A stretch of 64,000 bases of DNA from Pararhizobium mangrovi (lineage in GTDB: Bacteria; Pseudomonadota; Alphaproteobacteria; Rhizobiales; Rhizobiaceae). How positions within the stretch are numbered: the first letter of the stretch is position 1; each line of letters opens with the position of its first letter. A program made the position numbers and the translations under genes. Positions 42,517 to 51,900 of this stretch are shown here, in pieces. The stretch lies in NCBI RefSeq assembly GCF_006516965.1, contig NZ_VHLH01000005.1:62001-126000 (forward strand), read 5' to 3'. Below the pieces are notes generated by a model, which made no database searches, was not told the DNA's origin, and saw only the letters and a list, made by a program, of their open reading frames with translations.

Positions 42517-44298
42517 CTACAACCCCATGAAGAGATAGATCGCCGTGCAGCTCGAAAGCCCGACGATGATTGTCATCGGAATGCCGATCTTGAGGAAGTC
42601 CACGAAGCGGTAGTTCGCCGCGCCGTAGACGAGCGTGTTCGTCTGGTAGCCGATGGGCGTCGCGAAGCTCGCGCTGGCGGCGAACATGACGGCGACCACG
42701 AAGGGGCGCGGATCGACGCCGAGCTGCTTTGCCAGACCGATCGCGATCGGCGTGACGATGACGGCGACGGCGTTGTTCGTTACGAGCTCGGTCAGGCAGA
42801 CGGTCACGAAATAGAGCACGTAGAGCGTGGCGGCAGGCGGCAGCGTTTTCATCAGCGGCGTGATCGCGCCGACCACGGCCTCGACGGCGCCGGTCTTCTG
42901 GAGGCCCGTACCGACGATCAGCATGGCGAAGATCAGCACGAGGATCGAACCGTCGAGCGAGCCCCAGGCCTCGTCGCCGTCGATGCAGTTGAGAAGCAGG
43001 ATCGCCGCCACCGCGATCAGCGCCAGCGGGCCGATCGGCATGAAATTGACGGCCGAAAGCGCCACGACGGCGAAGAGCGCGAGGATGGCGATCGGCGCCT
43101 TGGAGCGTCGGAAGGCGCGCGCACGCGGCGCGCTCAGCGAAATCAGATCGGCCTCGCGCGAAAGCGCCGTGAGGTTTTCCTCCGGGCCACGCAGGAGCAG
43201 GCGGTCGGCTGGGCGCATGCGCACGCTCGCCATGTCCGGCCCGGCTATGTGGCGGTGGCGGTGGACGCCGAGAACGCGCACCCCGAAGCGCCGACCGAGC
43301 CCGAACTCCGTCACCGTCTGGCCGATGCCGCCGTGACCGGGCGCGACGATCGCCTCGACGGAGACCATGTTGTCGGATGCCGGTACGACCGTTCGGCTGC
43401 CCACGCGCAAGCCTTCGAGTTCGTTCAGCGTCAGAAGTTCGGTCTCGCTCGCCTGGACGACGAGGATGTCGCCGCGCTGAAGGACGACCTCGTCGAGTTC
43501 GCTGCGCAGCGTCTCGCTGCCGCGCTTGACCGCCAGCATCGTGATCGCGTCGCGGGTCAGTTCGGCGATCCGGCCGATCGCCCTTCCGGCAAACGGGCTC
43601 TCGCCGCGAACGACGATGTCGGAAAGATAGGTCGCCTCGTCCTCGGCATCGTAGGCGCCGGCCGCCATGCGGTGGGGCAGGAGAAAGCGCGCGAAGATCG
43701 ACATGCCGACGAAACCGGCGATCACCACGACGATGCCGATCGGCGTGATCTCGAAGATCGAGAACGGCCTGAGCCCGTTGCCGCGTGCCACGCCGTCGAC
43801 GAGCAGATTGGTCGACGTGCCGATCAGCGTGCAGGTGCCGCCGAGGATCGCGGCGTAGGAAAGCGGAATGAGAAAGCGCGTCGGCGCCGTTCCGATCGTC
43901 TTTGCGAGCCGGATGAAGACCGGAATGAGAACGAGCACGACCGGCGTGTTGTTCATGAAGGCGGAGGCGGCCGTCGTCGCCGCGAGCATGAAACCGGTGG
44001 CCGGCACGGGATGGCGGTTCGCGCGTTTCATGACGAAGCTGCCGACGGCCTCGAGCACGCCGGTGCGCACGAGCGCGCCCGTCAGGATGAACATCGCCGC
44101 GATGGTGATCGGCGCCGAGTTCGAGAAGACGTCCATCGCCTCGTCCGGCTGGACGTATCCGAGCACCATGAAGGTTGCCGCCCCGCCGGCGGCGACGACG
44201 GCCGGCGGGTAGCGTTCGCTCAGGAAGCCCGCGAGCATGAGCGCGACGATCGCGAGCGAGACGATGGCCGCGTTCGTTGCGATGAAGTCAGCGATCAT
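42517..44298 (-). CDS. SLC13-family permease with TrkA-C (RCK_C) domains, copy 2
   Basis: A 593-residue protein collinear with the 595-residue neighbour along its whole length: DVFSNSAPITIAAMFILTGALVRTGV, GTCTLIGTSTNLLVDGVARG, TrkA-C repeats (LQRGDILVVQASETELLTL; LRGPEENLTALSREADLI) and LVTNNAVAVIVTPIAIGLAKQLG. The two genes arose by tandem duplication and are separated by about 110 bases. Divergence is highest in the soluble middle domain, which may give different ligand sensing. Confidence 0.9.
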   Translation of the reverse strand: MIADFIATNAAIVSLAIVALMLAGFLSERYPPAVVAAGGAATFMVLGYVQPDEAMDVFSNSAPITIAAMFILTGALVRTGVLEAVGSFVMKRANRHPVPATGFMLAATTAASAFMNNTPVVLVLIPVFIRLAKTIGTAPTRFLIPLSYAAILGGTCTLIGTSTNLLVDGVARGNGLRPFSIFEITPIGIVVVIAGFVGMSIFARFLLPHRMAAGAYDAEDEATYLSDIVVRGESPFAGRAIGRIAELTRDAITMLAVKRGSETLRSELDEVVLQRGDILVVQASETELLTLNELEGLRVGSRTVVPASDNMVSVEAIVAPGHGGIGQTVTEFGLGRRFGVRVLGVHRHRHIAGPDMASVRMRPADRLLLRGPEENLTALSREADLISLSAPRARAFRRSKAPIAILALFAVVALSAVNFMPIGPLALIAVAAILLLNCIDGDEAWGSLDGSILVLIFAMLIVGTGLQKTGAVEAVVGAITPLMKTLPPAATLYVLYFVTVCLTELVTNNAVAVIVTPIAIGLAKQLGVDPRPFVVAVMFAASASFATPIGYQTNTLVYGAANYRFVDFLKIGIPMTIIVGLSSCTAIYLFMGL

Positions 44299-44353
44299 CG
44301 TCGCGCTGCGGCCGTGACGGTCATGAAGACGTGCGCGCGGGCGGCAGACGCGA

Positions 44354-45220
44354 TCAGTCCGTGCGCCCGAACGTGTAGGTCAGGCCGACGAGCGCCGAGA
44401 ACTGGTCGGCATCGGCCGTTACCGGGCTGTCGGCGGCATCGCCCACGAGCCGGCTGTAGCCGAGCGTGCTGCGTGCGGACCAGCGCTTCGAGAGCCGGTA
44501 CTTGCCCTCGATCTGGAAGGAGATGTCCTTGATGCCCGCGTCTGCATCGAAACGGTCGAGGCCGGCATCCGATCGCGCGCTCTGGGCCGACGTGACGGAG
44601 AAATATTTGTCCATGTAGTCGCCGGAGGCGTAGGTGGCGCTCAGATACGGCGACAGGACGAGCCGGTCGGTGACCGCGAAATCGGCGCCGACGCCCGCCT
44701 TCACCGTATAGGCGCCGCTCGCATCGCCGGTGATCTGGTCGCCGAGTGCGACGTCCACGAAGAACGGGTCGAAATGATATTCGGCGAAGCCGCCGAGGAT
44801 GACGCCGCCGTCGACGTCGCCGAGCCCCTTGAGACGAGCCCCGTCGCTGTCGTCACGCCCGAAGGTGTAGCCGGCGAGCGGTCCGATATCGAGATCGCCG
44901 TAGCGCAGCACGGCGTAGCGCACGTCGTCGAGACCGCGGAAGGAAAAGCGCGAGCGCGTCTTCGGATCGTAGTTGTCGCCGTAATAGTGCGGGATGACGA
45001 TCGGGAAGCCGAGGAAACGGTATTGCGAAGAGCCCTCGTATTTCGGCTTGGTCAGACCGATGGCACCGACCTCGAAGCCCCAGTTGCCCTTGTCGTCGAC
45101 GACCGGCGCGGCATAGGATGCCGGCGCTTCTTCCGTCACGTCGGCAGCGCGCGCGGCCGGCACCGCGGCGAACGAGACCGCCGCCGTTGACGCGGCCAGA
45201 AGCAATGTGATGACCTTCAC
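44354..45220 (-). CDS. MipA/OmpV family outer-membrane protein
   Basis: A 288-residue exported protein. GTG 45220 is chosen because GGAGAAGGG lies upstream and a signal peptide (VKVITLLLAASTAAVSFAAVPAARA) follows. The mature part has the MipA/OmpV pattern VGAIGLTKPKYEGSSQYRFLGFPIVIPHYYG and GVGADFAVTDRLVLSPYLSATYASGDYMDKYFSV, ending with aromatic LVGLTYTFGR as in outer-membrane beta-barrels. Function in the family ranges from murein-enzyme scaffold to small-solute barrel. It lies 55 bases from the SLC13 gene on the same strand. Confidence 0.92.
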   Translation of the reverse strand: MKVITLLLAASTAAVSFAAVPAARAADVTEEAPASYAAPVVDDKGNWGFEVGAIGLTKPKYEGSSQYRFLGFPIVIPHYYGDNYDPKTRSRFSFRGLDDVRYAVLRYGDLDIGPLAGYTFGRDDSDGARLKGLGDVDGGVILGGFAEYHFDPFFVDVALGDQITGDASGAYTVKAGVGADFAVTDRLVLSPYLSATYASGDYMDKYFSVTSAQSARSDAGLDRFDADAGIKDISFQIEGKYRLSKRWSARSTLGYSRLVGDAADSPVTADADQFSALVGLTYTFGRTD

Positions 45221-45363
45221 GATACTCAACCCTTCTCCGACGCCTCGAACGGGCGCGGTATCCAATCATTCGAATGGAAATGTCCGGGTTCGTGCCATCG
45301 TGTCAAGCTGCGTCGCCATCCCCGGCACCTGCCGGGGATGTTTCGCGAAGCCACTGTGGCATT

Positions 45364-46101
45364 TCAGCTTTCGGCGGAAGATACCGTCGCCTCGATATGC
45401 TCGACGAGATCGTCCGGCAGGCCGAGACGGCCGGCGAGCAGATCGAGATAGCCGCGCTCGGCGCGCGTATCCGGTTCGACCGCCAGACGCGAGGCGGTAT
45501 AGAGCTCGACCTTCTGCTCCTCGGTCTTCGCGCCGGAAACGAGCGTATCGATATCCGCAGGCTCGTCGATCTCCTTTTGAAGGAACGATCGGGCGTCGCC
45601 TTCGAGATCGCTCTCCTCGAGGCGGCCGAGGATCCGCTGGCGTTCCTGATCGTCGATATGCCCGTCCGACGCGGCGGCCGCGATCATGCCGCGAACGAGA
45701 AGGAGCGCGAATTCCGGCTCGGTGTCCTCGGCATCGACGTGGAAACCCGTCTCACCGCGCGCCGGCAGCTTTTCCGGCGCCTCGCCGGCATTGCCGGCAC
45801 CCGGCCGGTTGCCCGACTTGTAGTTCTGATAGGCGTGGTAGCCGAGCCCGGCGATGGCGGCCATCCCGCCGTATCGAAGGGCCGAACCGGCGAGCTTGCG
45901 GCCGAACCCGGTCCCGAGCAGGCCAGCGGCGAGCAAGCCCGCCTTGCCGGGATTGCGGCGGATCATGTCCATCGCCTGCGTGCCGAGATTCTGCAGATCG
46001 CCCTGCCCGCCGGCGCCTCCGGAAGGATTGGTATTGCCGGTGCTGCCGGCGGCAGTCTGGCCGCCGACGAGCTGGTCGAGAAGCCGCTTCGCATCGAACA
46101 T
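45364..46101 (-). CDS. DUF533 (TerB-like) protein
   Basis: A 245-residue protein. ATG 46101 follows GGAGAAACGGAC. A glycine-rich N-terminal part (AKRLLDQLVGGQTAAGSTGN...GGQGDL) and a short hydrophobic/glycine segment (GLLAAGLLGTGFG; GGMAAIAGLGYHAYQNYKSG) precede a helical TerB-like domain (about 140-245; LVRGMIAAAASDGHIDDQERQRILGRLEE). This is the DUF533 architecture, common in Proteobacteria and of unknown function. Probably membrane-associated. Confidence 0.88.
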   Translation of the reverse strand: MFDAKRLLDQLVGGQTAAGSTGNTNPSGGAGGQGDLQNLGTQAMDMIRRNPGKAGLLAAGLLGTGFGRKLAGSALRYGGMAAIAGLGYHAYQNYKSGNRPGAGNAGEAPEKLPARGETGFHVDAEDTEPEFALLLVRGMIAAAASDGHIDDQERQRILGRLEESDLEGDARSFLQKEIDEPADIDTLVSGAKTEEQKVELYTASRLAVEPDTRAERGYLDLLAGRLGLPDDLVEHIEATVSSAES

Positions 46102-46210
46102 GTCCGTTTCTCCATTGCCTCGAACGAGGGTTGATGAGCACGAAACGGACATGGGGATCGAAAGGCGCGCGCGCCATCCGACGCCCTGAATTTCACGCGA
46201 TCGGCGAGCG

Positions 46211-46316
46211 ATTCCCAGAGCATTTTCCAGCCGGACTGACCCAGTCCGGCGTCGTAAACGATGAGCAAACCGAAGGGACAGAGCGCTGGACCCGATTCAG
46301 TCAGGTCCAGCGCTCT
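46211..46316. repeat. Dispersed intergenic repeat-like element with two hairpins
   Basis: GCCGGACTG (46230-46238) and CAGTCCGGC (46242-46250) form a tight hairpin; AGAGCGCTGGACC (46280-46292) and GGTCCAGCGCTCT (46304-46316) form a perfect 13-bp stem with an 11-nt loop. The CAGAGCATTTTCCAG lead-in resembles the small intergenic repeats spread through rhizobial genomes. The second hairpin touches the stop codon of the KDPG aldolase gene and may terminate it. Confidence 0.55.
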
Positions 46317-46968
46317 AGACGGAAATCGTGCCGGTGCCGAGCGTCGCGGCCTCGCTCGAAAGCCCGGTGATCGCGTCCCAGTCGCCGCTTGCGACGAGGT
46401 TCTTCGGCGCGACCCACGAGCCGCCGACACATACGACGTTGGGCAATGCGAGATAGTCCGGCGCGTTCGCCGCCGAGACGCCGCCGGTCGGGCAGAACCT
46501 GACGCCGGCGAGCGGCGAGGAAAGCGCCTTCAGATACCCGGCCCCACCCGCCTGTTCGGCGGGGAAGAACTTCAGCATGGTGTAGCCTTCCTCGACAAGC
46601 GCCATCACCTCGCTTGCCGTCGCGGCACCGGGAAGAAGCGGAACGTCCGATTTCGACGAGGCGTCGAGCAGTTCCTGTGTCATGCCGGGGCTGACGATGA
46701 ATTTCGATCCGGCCGCTTCCGCCTCGCGGTACTGCCTGGCATTGAGGATCGTACCGGCACCGACGATCGCTTCGGGCACTTCCGCGGCGATCGCACGGAT
46801 CGCGTCGAGGGCCGGCGGGGTGCGCAGCGTGATCTCGATCGCCTTCAGCCCGCCGGCGACGAGCGCCCGCGCCAGCGGCACGGCGCTCCCGGCGTCGTCG
46901 ACGACGATCACAGGCACGACGGGCTGTGCCTGCAGCATGGAAACGAGCGTATCGGTGGTTCGGGCCAT
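46315..46968 (-). CDS. eda: 2-dehydro-3-deoxy-6-phosphogluconate (KDPG) aldolase
   Basis: A 217-residue class I aldolase of the Entner-Doudoroff pathway. The Schiff-base lysine is K133 in LKFFPAEQAGG, and E45 in AIEITLRTP is the general base. RFCPTGGVSAANAPDYL binds the phosphate. It splits KDPG into pyruvate and glyceraldehyde-3-phosphate. No edd or zwf is adjacent, so it is a stand-alone gene here. Confidence 0.95.
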   Translation of the reverse strand: MARTTDTLVSMLQAQPVVPVIVVDDAGSAVPLARALVAGGLKAIEITLRTPPALDAIRAIAAEVPEAIVGAGTILNARQYREAEAAGSKFIVSPGMTQELLDASSKSDVPLLPGAATASEVMALVEEGYTMLKFFPAEQAGGAGYLKALSSPLAGVRFCPTGGVSAANAPDYLALPNVVCVGGSWVAPKNLVASGDWDAITGLSSEAATLGTGTISV

Positions 46969-47059
46969 GAGCGCGCTCCTGAGTTTCGAGGAGCGTTCGC
47001 TTTAGCCACGGCGCCCGGCGATGTCCATCCGTCGCAGGGCGCCGTGACCCGGTTAGGCG

Positions 47060-47941
47060 CTACGCCGTGCGGGCGATACCGAAACACGCGGCCAGGCGCG
47101 AGAGTGCGGTGGCAAGGCAGGACAGCACCGACGAACGCTTCCCCTTCAGCGCCGCGAGCGTCCGCGGCCCGGCGATCCCGTCGGCCGCGAGGTCGTTGGC
47201 ATGCTGGAAGCGTTTCACGGCGCGCACCGTCGCGGAACCGAAGATGCCGTCGGCTTCGAGCGCGGCGCCTTGGCTTGCGAGCGCCTGCTGGAGGCGCGTG
47301 ACGGCGGGACCTCTCGAACCGCGCTTCAGCAGGGCCGCACCCTCGCCCGCACCGCTTCCCGCACAGGCCGCCTCGTAGGCCTCGCGGAGCTTGCGCGCAT
47401 AGGCGTTCCGACGAAAGCCCGGGCCGTTATAGCCGCGGGCGAAGCCGGTCCAGTCCTTCCTCGCGAGCGCCGCCATCAGCCCGGCATCGGCGATGAAGGC
47501 GAGCATCCCGCGAAGCTGGCCGGCGAGCCCGGCGCGCATGTCCTCCACGAACGCCTCGACGCTCCCATAGCCGAGCGCGCGCCAGTGTGCGCCCATGACC
47601 TGCCCGACCCCCCAGGAGGCCGATTCGTAGGCCGCCGCCCGGTCGAGCTTCGCCGCCCGGCGCAGGAGCGACCAGCGCGCCGCCTGTCCCGGCGGGTTGG
47701 CAACGACACCCGCCCCGGCCGCGCAAAGCCCGGCCTTGCGGGCAGCGGCACGCACCTCGTCCCGACACAGCCGGTCGAAATAATGCCCCTCCCAGCGGAT
47801 CAGCGGCTCGCGCCGACCGTCGACCTCCGTCGTCACCCGGCCGCCGCTTTCGACCGCGACCACCGCTTCGAGCGCGGCCGGCTCCAGCCCGTGCATGCGT
47901 GCGGCCGCCGCGATCGTCCGTCTCGCTTCGTCGTCCATCAT
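47060..47941 (-). CDS. N-acetylmuramidase (DUF3380) with peptidoglycan-binding domain, endolysin-like
   Basis: A 293-residue protein. Residues 10-190 match the N-acetylmuramidase family: AVVAVESGG with probable catalytic E31, then PLIRWEGHYFDRL, SWGVGQVMGAHWRALGY and FARGYNGPGFRRNAYARKLREAYEA. Residues about 205-270 are a PG_binding_1 domain (LKRGSRGPAVTRLQQALASQG...DGIFGSATVRAVKRFQHANDL). There is no signal peptide, as in phage endolysins. No other phage gene is near, so it is either a prophage remnant, part of a dispersed gene-transfer-agent set, or a domesticated cell-wall enzyme. Confidence 0.85.
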   Translation of the reverse strand: MMDDEARRTIAAAARMHGLEPAALEAVVAVESGGRVTTEVDGRREPLIRWEGHYFDRLCRDEVRAAARKAGLCAAGAGVVANPPGQAARWSLLRRAAKLDRAAAYESASWGVGQVMGAHWRALGYGSVEAFVEDMRAGLAGQLRGMLAFIADAGLMAALARKDWTGFARGYNGPGFRRNAYARKLREAYEAACAGSGAGEGAALLKRGSRGPAVTRLQQALASQGAALEADGIFGSATVRAVKRFQHANDLAADGIAGPRTLAALKGKRSSVLSCLATALSRLAACFGIARTA

Positions 47942-48098
47942 CGCCGATCTCCCTTCGCGTTTCGGTGCGCTCCATGGTGCACCGGCTGGCCGATCCGGGG
48001 ACGCGGTATCGCCGCTTTGGAGAACGCTGGAAGCACGGAACCACCCGCCGGACCTGGCGGCGATTGCGCGAAGGCCGGCGAGCGATTAATTCGCACGC

Positions 48099-49046
48099 AT
48101 GAGCACAAAGGTTTCCCCAACCGCGGCAACCGCGACGGACGGCGGCGATTTCCTCGTCGCGGCATTCTATCACTTCGCGCGCCTGCCCCATTTCGCCGAC
48201 CTTCGCGCGCCGGTGCTGGCACTTGCCCGCGAGAATGGCGTGCACGGCACGATCCTGCTCGCCGAAGAAGGCGTCAACGGCACGATCGCCGGCCCGGACG
48301 AAGGTGTGCACGTGGTCCTCGACTTCCTGCGGGACGACACCGCGCTTGCCGGCCTTCGGCACAAGGAAAGCCGCGCGGCGACGATGCCGTTCCTAAGAAC
48401 GAAAGTCAGGCTCAAGCGAGAGATCGTCACCATGGGCGTTTCCGGCCTCGATCCCGAAACCGGTGCGGGCACCTATGTCGAGGCAAAGGACTGGAACGCG
48501 CTGATCTCGGACCCGGACACCGTCGTGATCGACACCCGGAACGCCTACGAGACTGCGCTCGGCACGTTTCGCGGCGCGCTCGATCCCGGGACCGAGAGCT
48601 TTCGCGACTTTCCCGAATGGGCGCGCGGGAGCGAAGCCCTGAACGGGCGCAAGAAGATCGCCATGTTCTGCACCGGCGGCATCCGCTGCGAAAAGGCGAG
48701 CGCGTTTTTGAAGGCGGAAGGTTTCGAGGACGTCTTTCATCTTCAGGGCGGCATCCTGAAATATCTCGAGGAGGTGCCCGCCGACGAAAGCCTGTGGGAC
48801 GGCGCCTGTTTCGTGTTCGACGAGCGCGTGTCGCTGACGCACGGCTTGAAGGAAGGCGGACACAGCCTCTGCCGCGCGTGCCGCCGCCCGCTGACGCCGG
48901 AAGACCGCGCTTCGAACGCATTCGAGCCCGGGGTTTCGTGCCCGCATTGCTTCGGCGAACGCGACGAGGAAGATCGCCAACGCTATCGCGAGCGCCAGCG
49001 TCAGGTCGCGCTCGCCGCCACGCGCGGAAAGGCGCATCTCGGCTGA
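48099..49046 (+). CDS. trhO: tRNA uridine(34) hydroxylase (rhodanese-like TrhO/YceA)
   Basis: A 315-residue protein. The N-terminal part ([15 protein letters not shown]... [16 protein letters not shown]) is specific for the YceA/TrhO family; the rhodanese domain follows, with the active-site C191 in [18 protein letters not shown]-terminal cysteine group ([15 protein letters not shown]) is likely structural. It hydroxylates U34 of some tRNAs to ho5U with oxygen. Confidence 0.93.
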   Translation: MSTKVSPTAATATDGGDFLVAAFYHFARLPHFADLRAPVLALARENGVHGTILLAEEGVNGTIAGPDEGVHVVLDFLRDDTALAGLRHKESRAATMPFLRTKVRLKREIVTMGVSGLDPETGAGTYVEAKDWNALISDPDTVVIDTRNAYETALGTFRGALDPGTESFRDFPEWARGSEALNGRKKIAMFCTGGIRCEKASAFLKAEGFEDVFHLQGGILKYLEEVPADESLWDGACFVFDERVSLTHGLKEGGHSLCRACRRPLTPEDRASNAFEPGVSCPHCFGERDEEDRQRYRERQRQVALAATRGKAHLG

Positions 49047-49152
49047 AAGACCGCGCATCGCTGGAAGGACTGTTCACCGCCTGCGATTGGCGCGAGGCTC
49101 GTTTCGTCGTTACTTCCATGCGGGAACCACGCGCAACGCATGGAGTGCGGTC

Positions 49153-50211
49153 ATGGAATTCGGTCTCTACACCTTCGCCGACGTCGGCACGAACCCGGTC
49201 ACGGGCGAGCGGGTCGACGCGGAAAAGCGGCTGAACGACCTGATCGAGGAGATCGAGCTTGCCGATCAGGTCGGGCTCGACCTCTTCGGCCTCGGCGAGC
49301 ACCACCGGCCGGACTATGCCTCGTCCGCGCCCGCGGTCGCGCTTGCCGCTGCCGCCATGCGTACGAAGTCGATCCGCCTGACGAGCGCCGTTTCGGTCCT
49401 CAGTTCCGACGACCCGATCCGCGTCTTCCAACAATTTTCGACGCTCGACAATCTGAGCCACGGGCGCGCGGAGATCATGGCCGGGCGCGGCTCGTTCATC
49501 GAATCCTTCCCGCTCTTCGGCTACGACCTCGCCGATTACGACACGCTCTATTCGGAAAAGCTCGACCTGCTCCTGAAACTCAACGAAGGCGAGCACGTCA
49601 CGTGGCCGGGCGGGCGGCATACCGCCCCGATCGATGGGCGCGGCGTCTATCCCCGGCCGGTGAACGGCAGCCTGCCGCTGTGGATCGCCGTCGGCGGCAC
49701 GCCGCAATCGGTCGTGCGGGCGGCGCAGTTCGGCCTGCCGCTCGCGATCGCCATCATCGGCGGCGAACCGCGCCGCTTCGCACCGCTCTTCGAGCTTTAT
49801 CGGCGGGCAGCGAGAGAAGCGGGTCACAACGCGGCGAAGCTGAAGACGAGCCTCAACGTTCACGGCTTCGTCGGCAAGACGCGCGAGAAGGCGGCCGAGA
49901 CCTTCTACCTTCCGCAGGCGGAAGTGATGAACCGGATTGCCGAGGAACGCGGCTTTTCGCCGATGACGCGCCCGCATTTCGAGGCTCTTTCCGGACCGTC
50001 CGGCGCGATCTTCCTCGGCAGCCCGGCCGAGATGGTCGACAAGATCCTCGCCCACCACGAAATCTTCGGCGGGTTCGACCGCTTCGTGATCCAGATGGCG
50101 ATCGGCATCATCGACCATCGCGACTTGATGGAGGCGATCGAACTCTACGGAACGCGCGTGGCGCCGGAAGTCCGAAAGGCGCTCGCCGGGGAGACGATCC
50201 CGGCTGCGTGA
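49153..50211 (+). CDS. LLM class flavin-dependent oxidoreductase
   Basis: A 352-residue luciferase-like TIM-barrel protein. ATG 49153 follows GGAGTGCGG; an upstream in-frame start lacks homology. Features are MEFGLYTFADVG, LDLFGLGEHHRPDYASSAPAVALAAAAM and LSHGRAEIMAGRGSFIESFPLFGYDLADYD. It should bind FMN and oxidise an unknown substrate using NAD(P)H, or be a reduced-flavin monooxygenase. It converges closely with the beta-glucosidase gene (three bases between stops). Confidence 0.92.
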   Translation: MEFGLYTFADVGTNPVTGERVDAEKRLNDLIEEIELADQVGLDLFGLGEHHRPDYASSAPAVALAAAAMRTKSIRLTSAVSVLSSDDPIRVFQQFSTLDNLSHGRAEIMAGRGSFIESFPLFGYDLADYDTLYSEKLDLLLKLNEGEHVTWPGGRHTAPIDGRGVYPRPVNGSLPLWIAVGGTPQSVVRAAQFGLPLAIAIIGGEPRRFAPLFELYRRAAREAGHNAAKLKTSLNVHGFVGKTREKAAETFYLPQAEVMNRIAEERGFSPMTRPHFEALSGPSGAIFLGSPAEMVDKILAHHEIFGGFDRFVIQMAIGIIDHRDLMEAIELYGTRVAPEVRKALAGETIPAA

Positions 50212-50214
50212 TCT

Positions 50215-51582
50215 TCAGCCGTTCGCCGTGCGGTGCGCCTCGATCAGATCGCGGTACCAGACAGCACTTTCCTTGGGCGTGCGCTCCAGCGTTTCGTAGT
50301 TCACGTGGACGAGGCCGAAGCGCATCTTGTAGCCCTCGGCCCACTCGAAATTGTCCATCAGCGACCAGCAGAAATAGCCCTTGAGCGCGATGCCGTCGGC
50401 AGCGAGATCGGCGACGACCGACAGGTGATCCTCGAGATAGGTGATGCGCGGCGCGTCGTGGACGATGCCGTCCGCGTCCGGGCCCATATTGTAGCAGGCG
50501 CCGTTCTCCGTGATGTAGAGGTCCGGCAGGTCGTAGCGCTCGGCAAGCTTGCGGATGACGAAGGAAAGCCCGTCGGAATCGATCTCCCAGCCGATATCGG
50601 TCTTCTCGGGCTTGACCGGTGCGCCCTCTTTCGTGCGCGGAAAGACGGCGTCGCTCGATGCATCGTCGTGCACGCGCATCGGGAAGTAATAGTTGATGCC
50701 GATGAAATCGAGCTTCTGGGCGATCGTCGCCATGTCGTCCGGCTCGATCGCCGGCATGCGATCCGCGAACGCTTCCATGAAGCTTTCGGGATAGGCACCC
50801 TTGAACGCCGGGCCGAAGAAGCTGCCATTGTGAAAATCGAAGCCGCGTTCGGCCGCCGCTCGGTCTTCATCGCTGTCGCTTGCCGGGATCACCGCCATCG
50901 GGTTGTAGACGATACCGACCGGCAAATCCGAACGCTCGCCGCGGATCGCCTGCACGCCGAACCCGTGCGCGAGATTGGTCGTGTGGAGGGCGGCCAGCGC
51001 CGCATCCATGCTGCGCTCGCCTGGCGCATGCACGCCGTAGAGATGCGAAAGCCAGACCGAGCACCATGGCTCGTTGAAGGTCGCGATCGCATCGAGCCGG
51101 TCTCCGAGCCGCGCCGTCACGATGCGCGCATAGCGCTCGAACGCGTGGGCGGTGGAGCGTGCCGCCCAGCCGCCATCGCCCATCAGCATCAAGGGCAGGT
51201 CCCAGTGATAGAGCGTGGCGAAGGTCTTGATGCCGCGATCCCGGCAGCCGTCGAGGAGGCGGTCGTAAAAATCGAGCCCCGCTTCGTTCACCGGTCCGAC
51301 ACCTTCGGGCACGATGCGCGGCCAGGCGATCGAGAAACGATAGGCTTCGATGCCGAGCGAGACCATCAGGTCGAGGTCGTCCTCGAGCCGGTGATAGTGG
51401 TCGCAGGCGACCTCGCCCGTATGCCCTTCGTAGACGCGCCCCGGCATCTTCGAGAACGCATCCCAGATCGAGGGTTTGCGACCATCCTCCGCGACCGCGC
51501 CTTCCACCTGATAGGAGGCCGTGGCGACGCCGAAGAGGAAATCCTTCGGGAAGCGTTCGGCGAGTGTCTTCGCATCGGGCAT
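50215..51582 (-). CDS. GH1 beta-glucosidase
   Basis: A 455-residue glycoside hydrolase family 1 enzyme. ATG 51582 follows GGAGGAG. The acid/base is E171 in ATFNEPW and the nucleophile E359 in YITENGA; FLFGVATASYQVEGA and GYFCWSLMDNFEWAEGY complete the family pattern. No signal peptide is seen, so it hydrolyses imported beta-glucosides (cellobiose-like or aryl glucosides) in the cytoplasm. No sugar transporter gene adjoins it. Confidence 0.95.
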   Translation of the reverse strand: MPDAKTLAERFPKDFLFGVATASYQVEGAVAEDGRKPSIWDAFSKMPGRVYEGHTGEVACDHYHRLEDDLDLMVSLGIEAYRFSIAWPRIVPEGVGPVNEAGLDFYDRLLDGCRDRGIKTFATLYHWDLPLMLMGDGGWAARSTAHAFERYARIVTARLGDRLDAIATFNEPWCSVWLSHLYGVHAPGERSMDAALAALHTTNLAHGFGVQAIRGERSDLPVGIVYNPMAVIPASDSDEDRAAAERGFDFHNGSFFGPAFKGAYPESFMEAFADRMPAIEPDDMATIAQKLDFIGINYYFPMRVHDDASSDAVFPRTKEGAPVKPEKTDIGWEIDSDGLSFVIRKLAERYDLPDLYITENGACYNMGPDADGIVHDAPRITYLEDHLSVVADLAADGIALKGYFCWSLMDNFEWAEGYKMRFGLVHVNYETLERTPKESAVWYRDLIEAHRTANG

Positions 51583-51745
51583 GGTCGTCTCCTCCGGTTC
51601 GACGCGTACTGCAACGATGCAGGTGTTGAACCGCAACGGATACCGGATCAAGGGAAACGAGCATCAAGGAGCGAATTTTCGCGCTGGACGTGCCCCGCGG
51701 AATGGCCGCAGGCCGGCACGCAAAGACCGCGCTCGGCCGCTTCCC

Positions 51746-51775
51746 TTGACCGAAAAAGGCGAATGTGCCCTATGC
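51746..51775 (+). promoter_or_regulatory. Predicted promoter of the gltX-lysS unit
   Basis: TTGACC (51746-51751) and CTATGC (51770-51775) are 18 bases apart, the form common for rhizobial housekeeping promoters. It lies 125 bases upstream of gltX. The rest of 51583-51900 shows no gene. Confidence 0.55.
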
Positions 51776-51900
51776 ACCGCACACACGAAACCTCGCAACA
51801 CGCATTCTTCTAAACGCTGCAGCCGCGGCTTGGCCCGCCCAATCACGGCTCGGGCCCGACACCGCCGGCGCAGCCGCGCAACCGAAAACGACAGGACATC

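Noticed and set aside
46130-47300. A long plus-strand frame opposite eda as a separate gene.
   Set aside because: Shadow of eda and the muramidase gene; arginine-rich translation without motifs.
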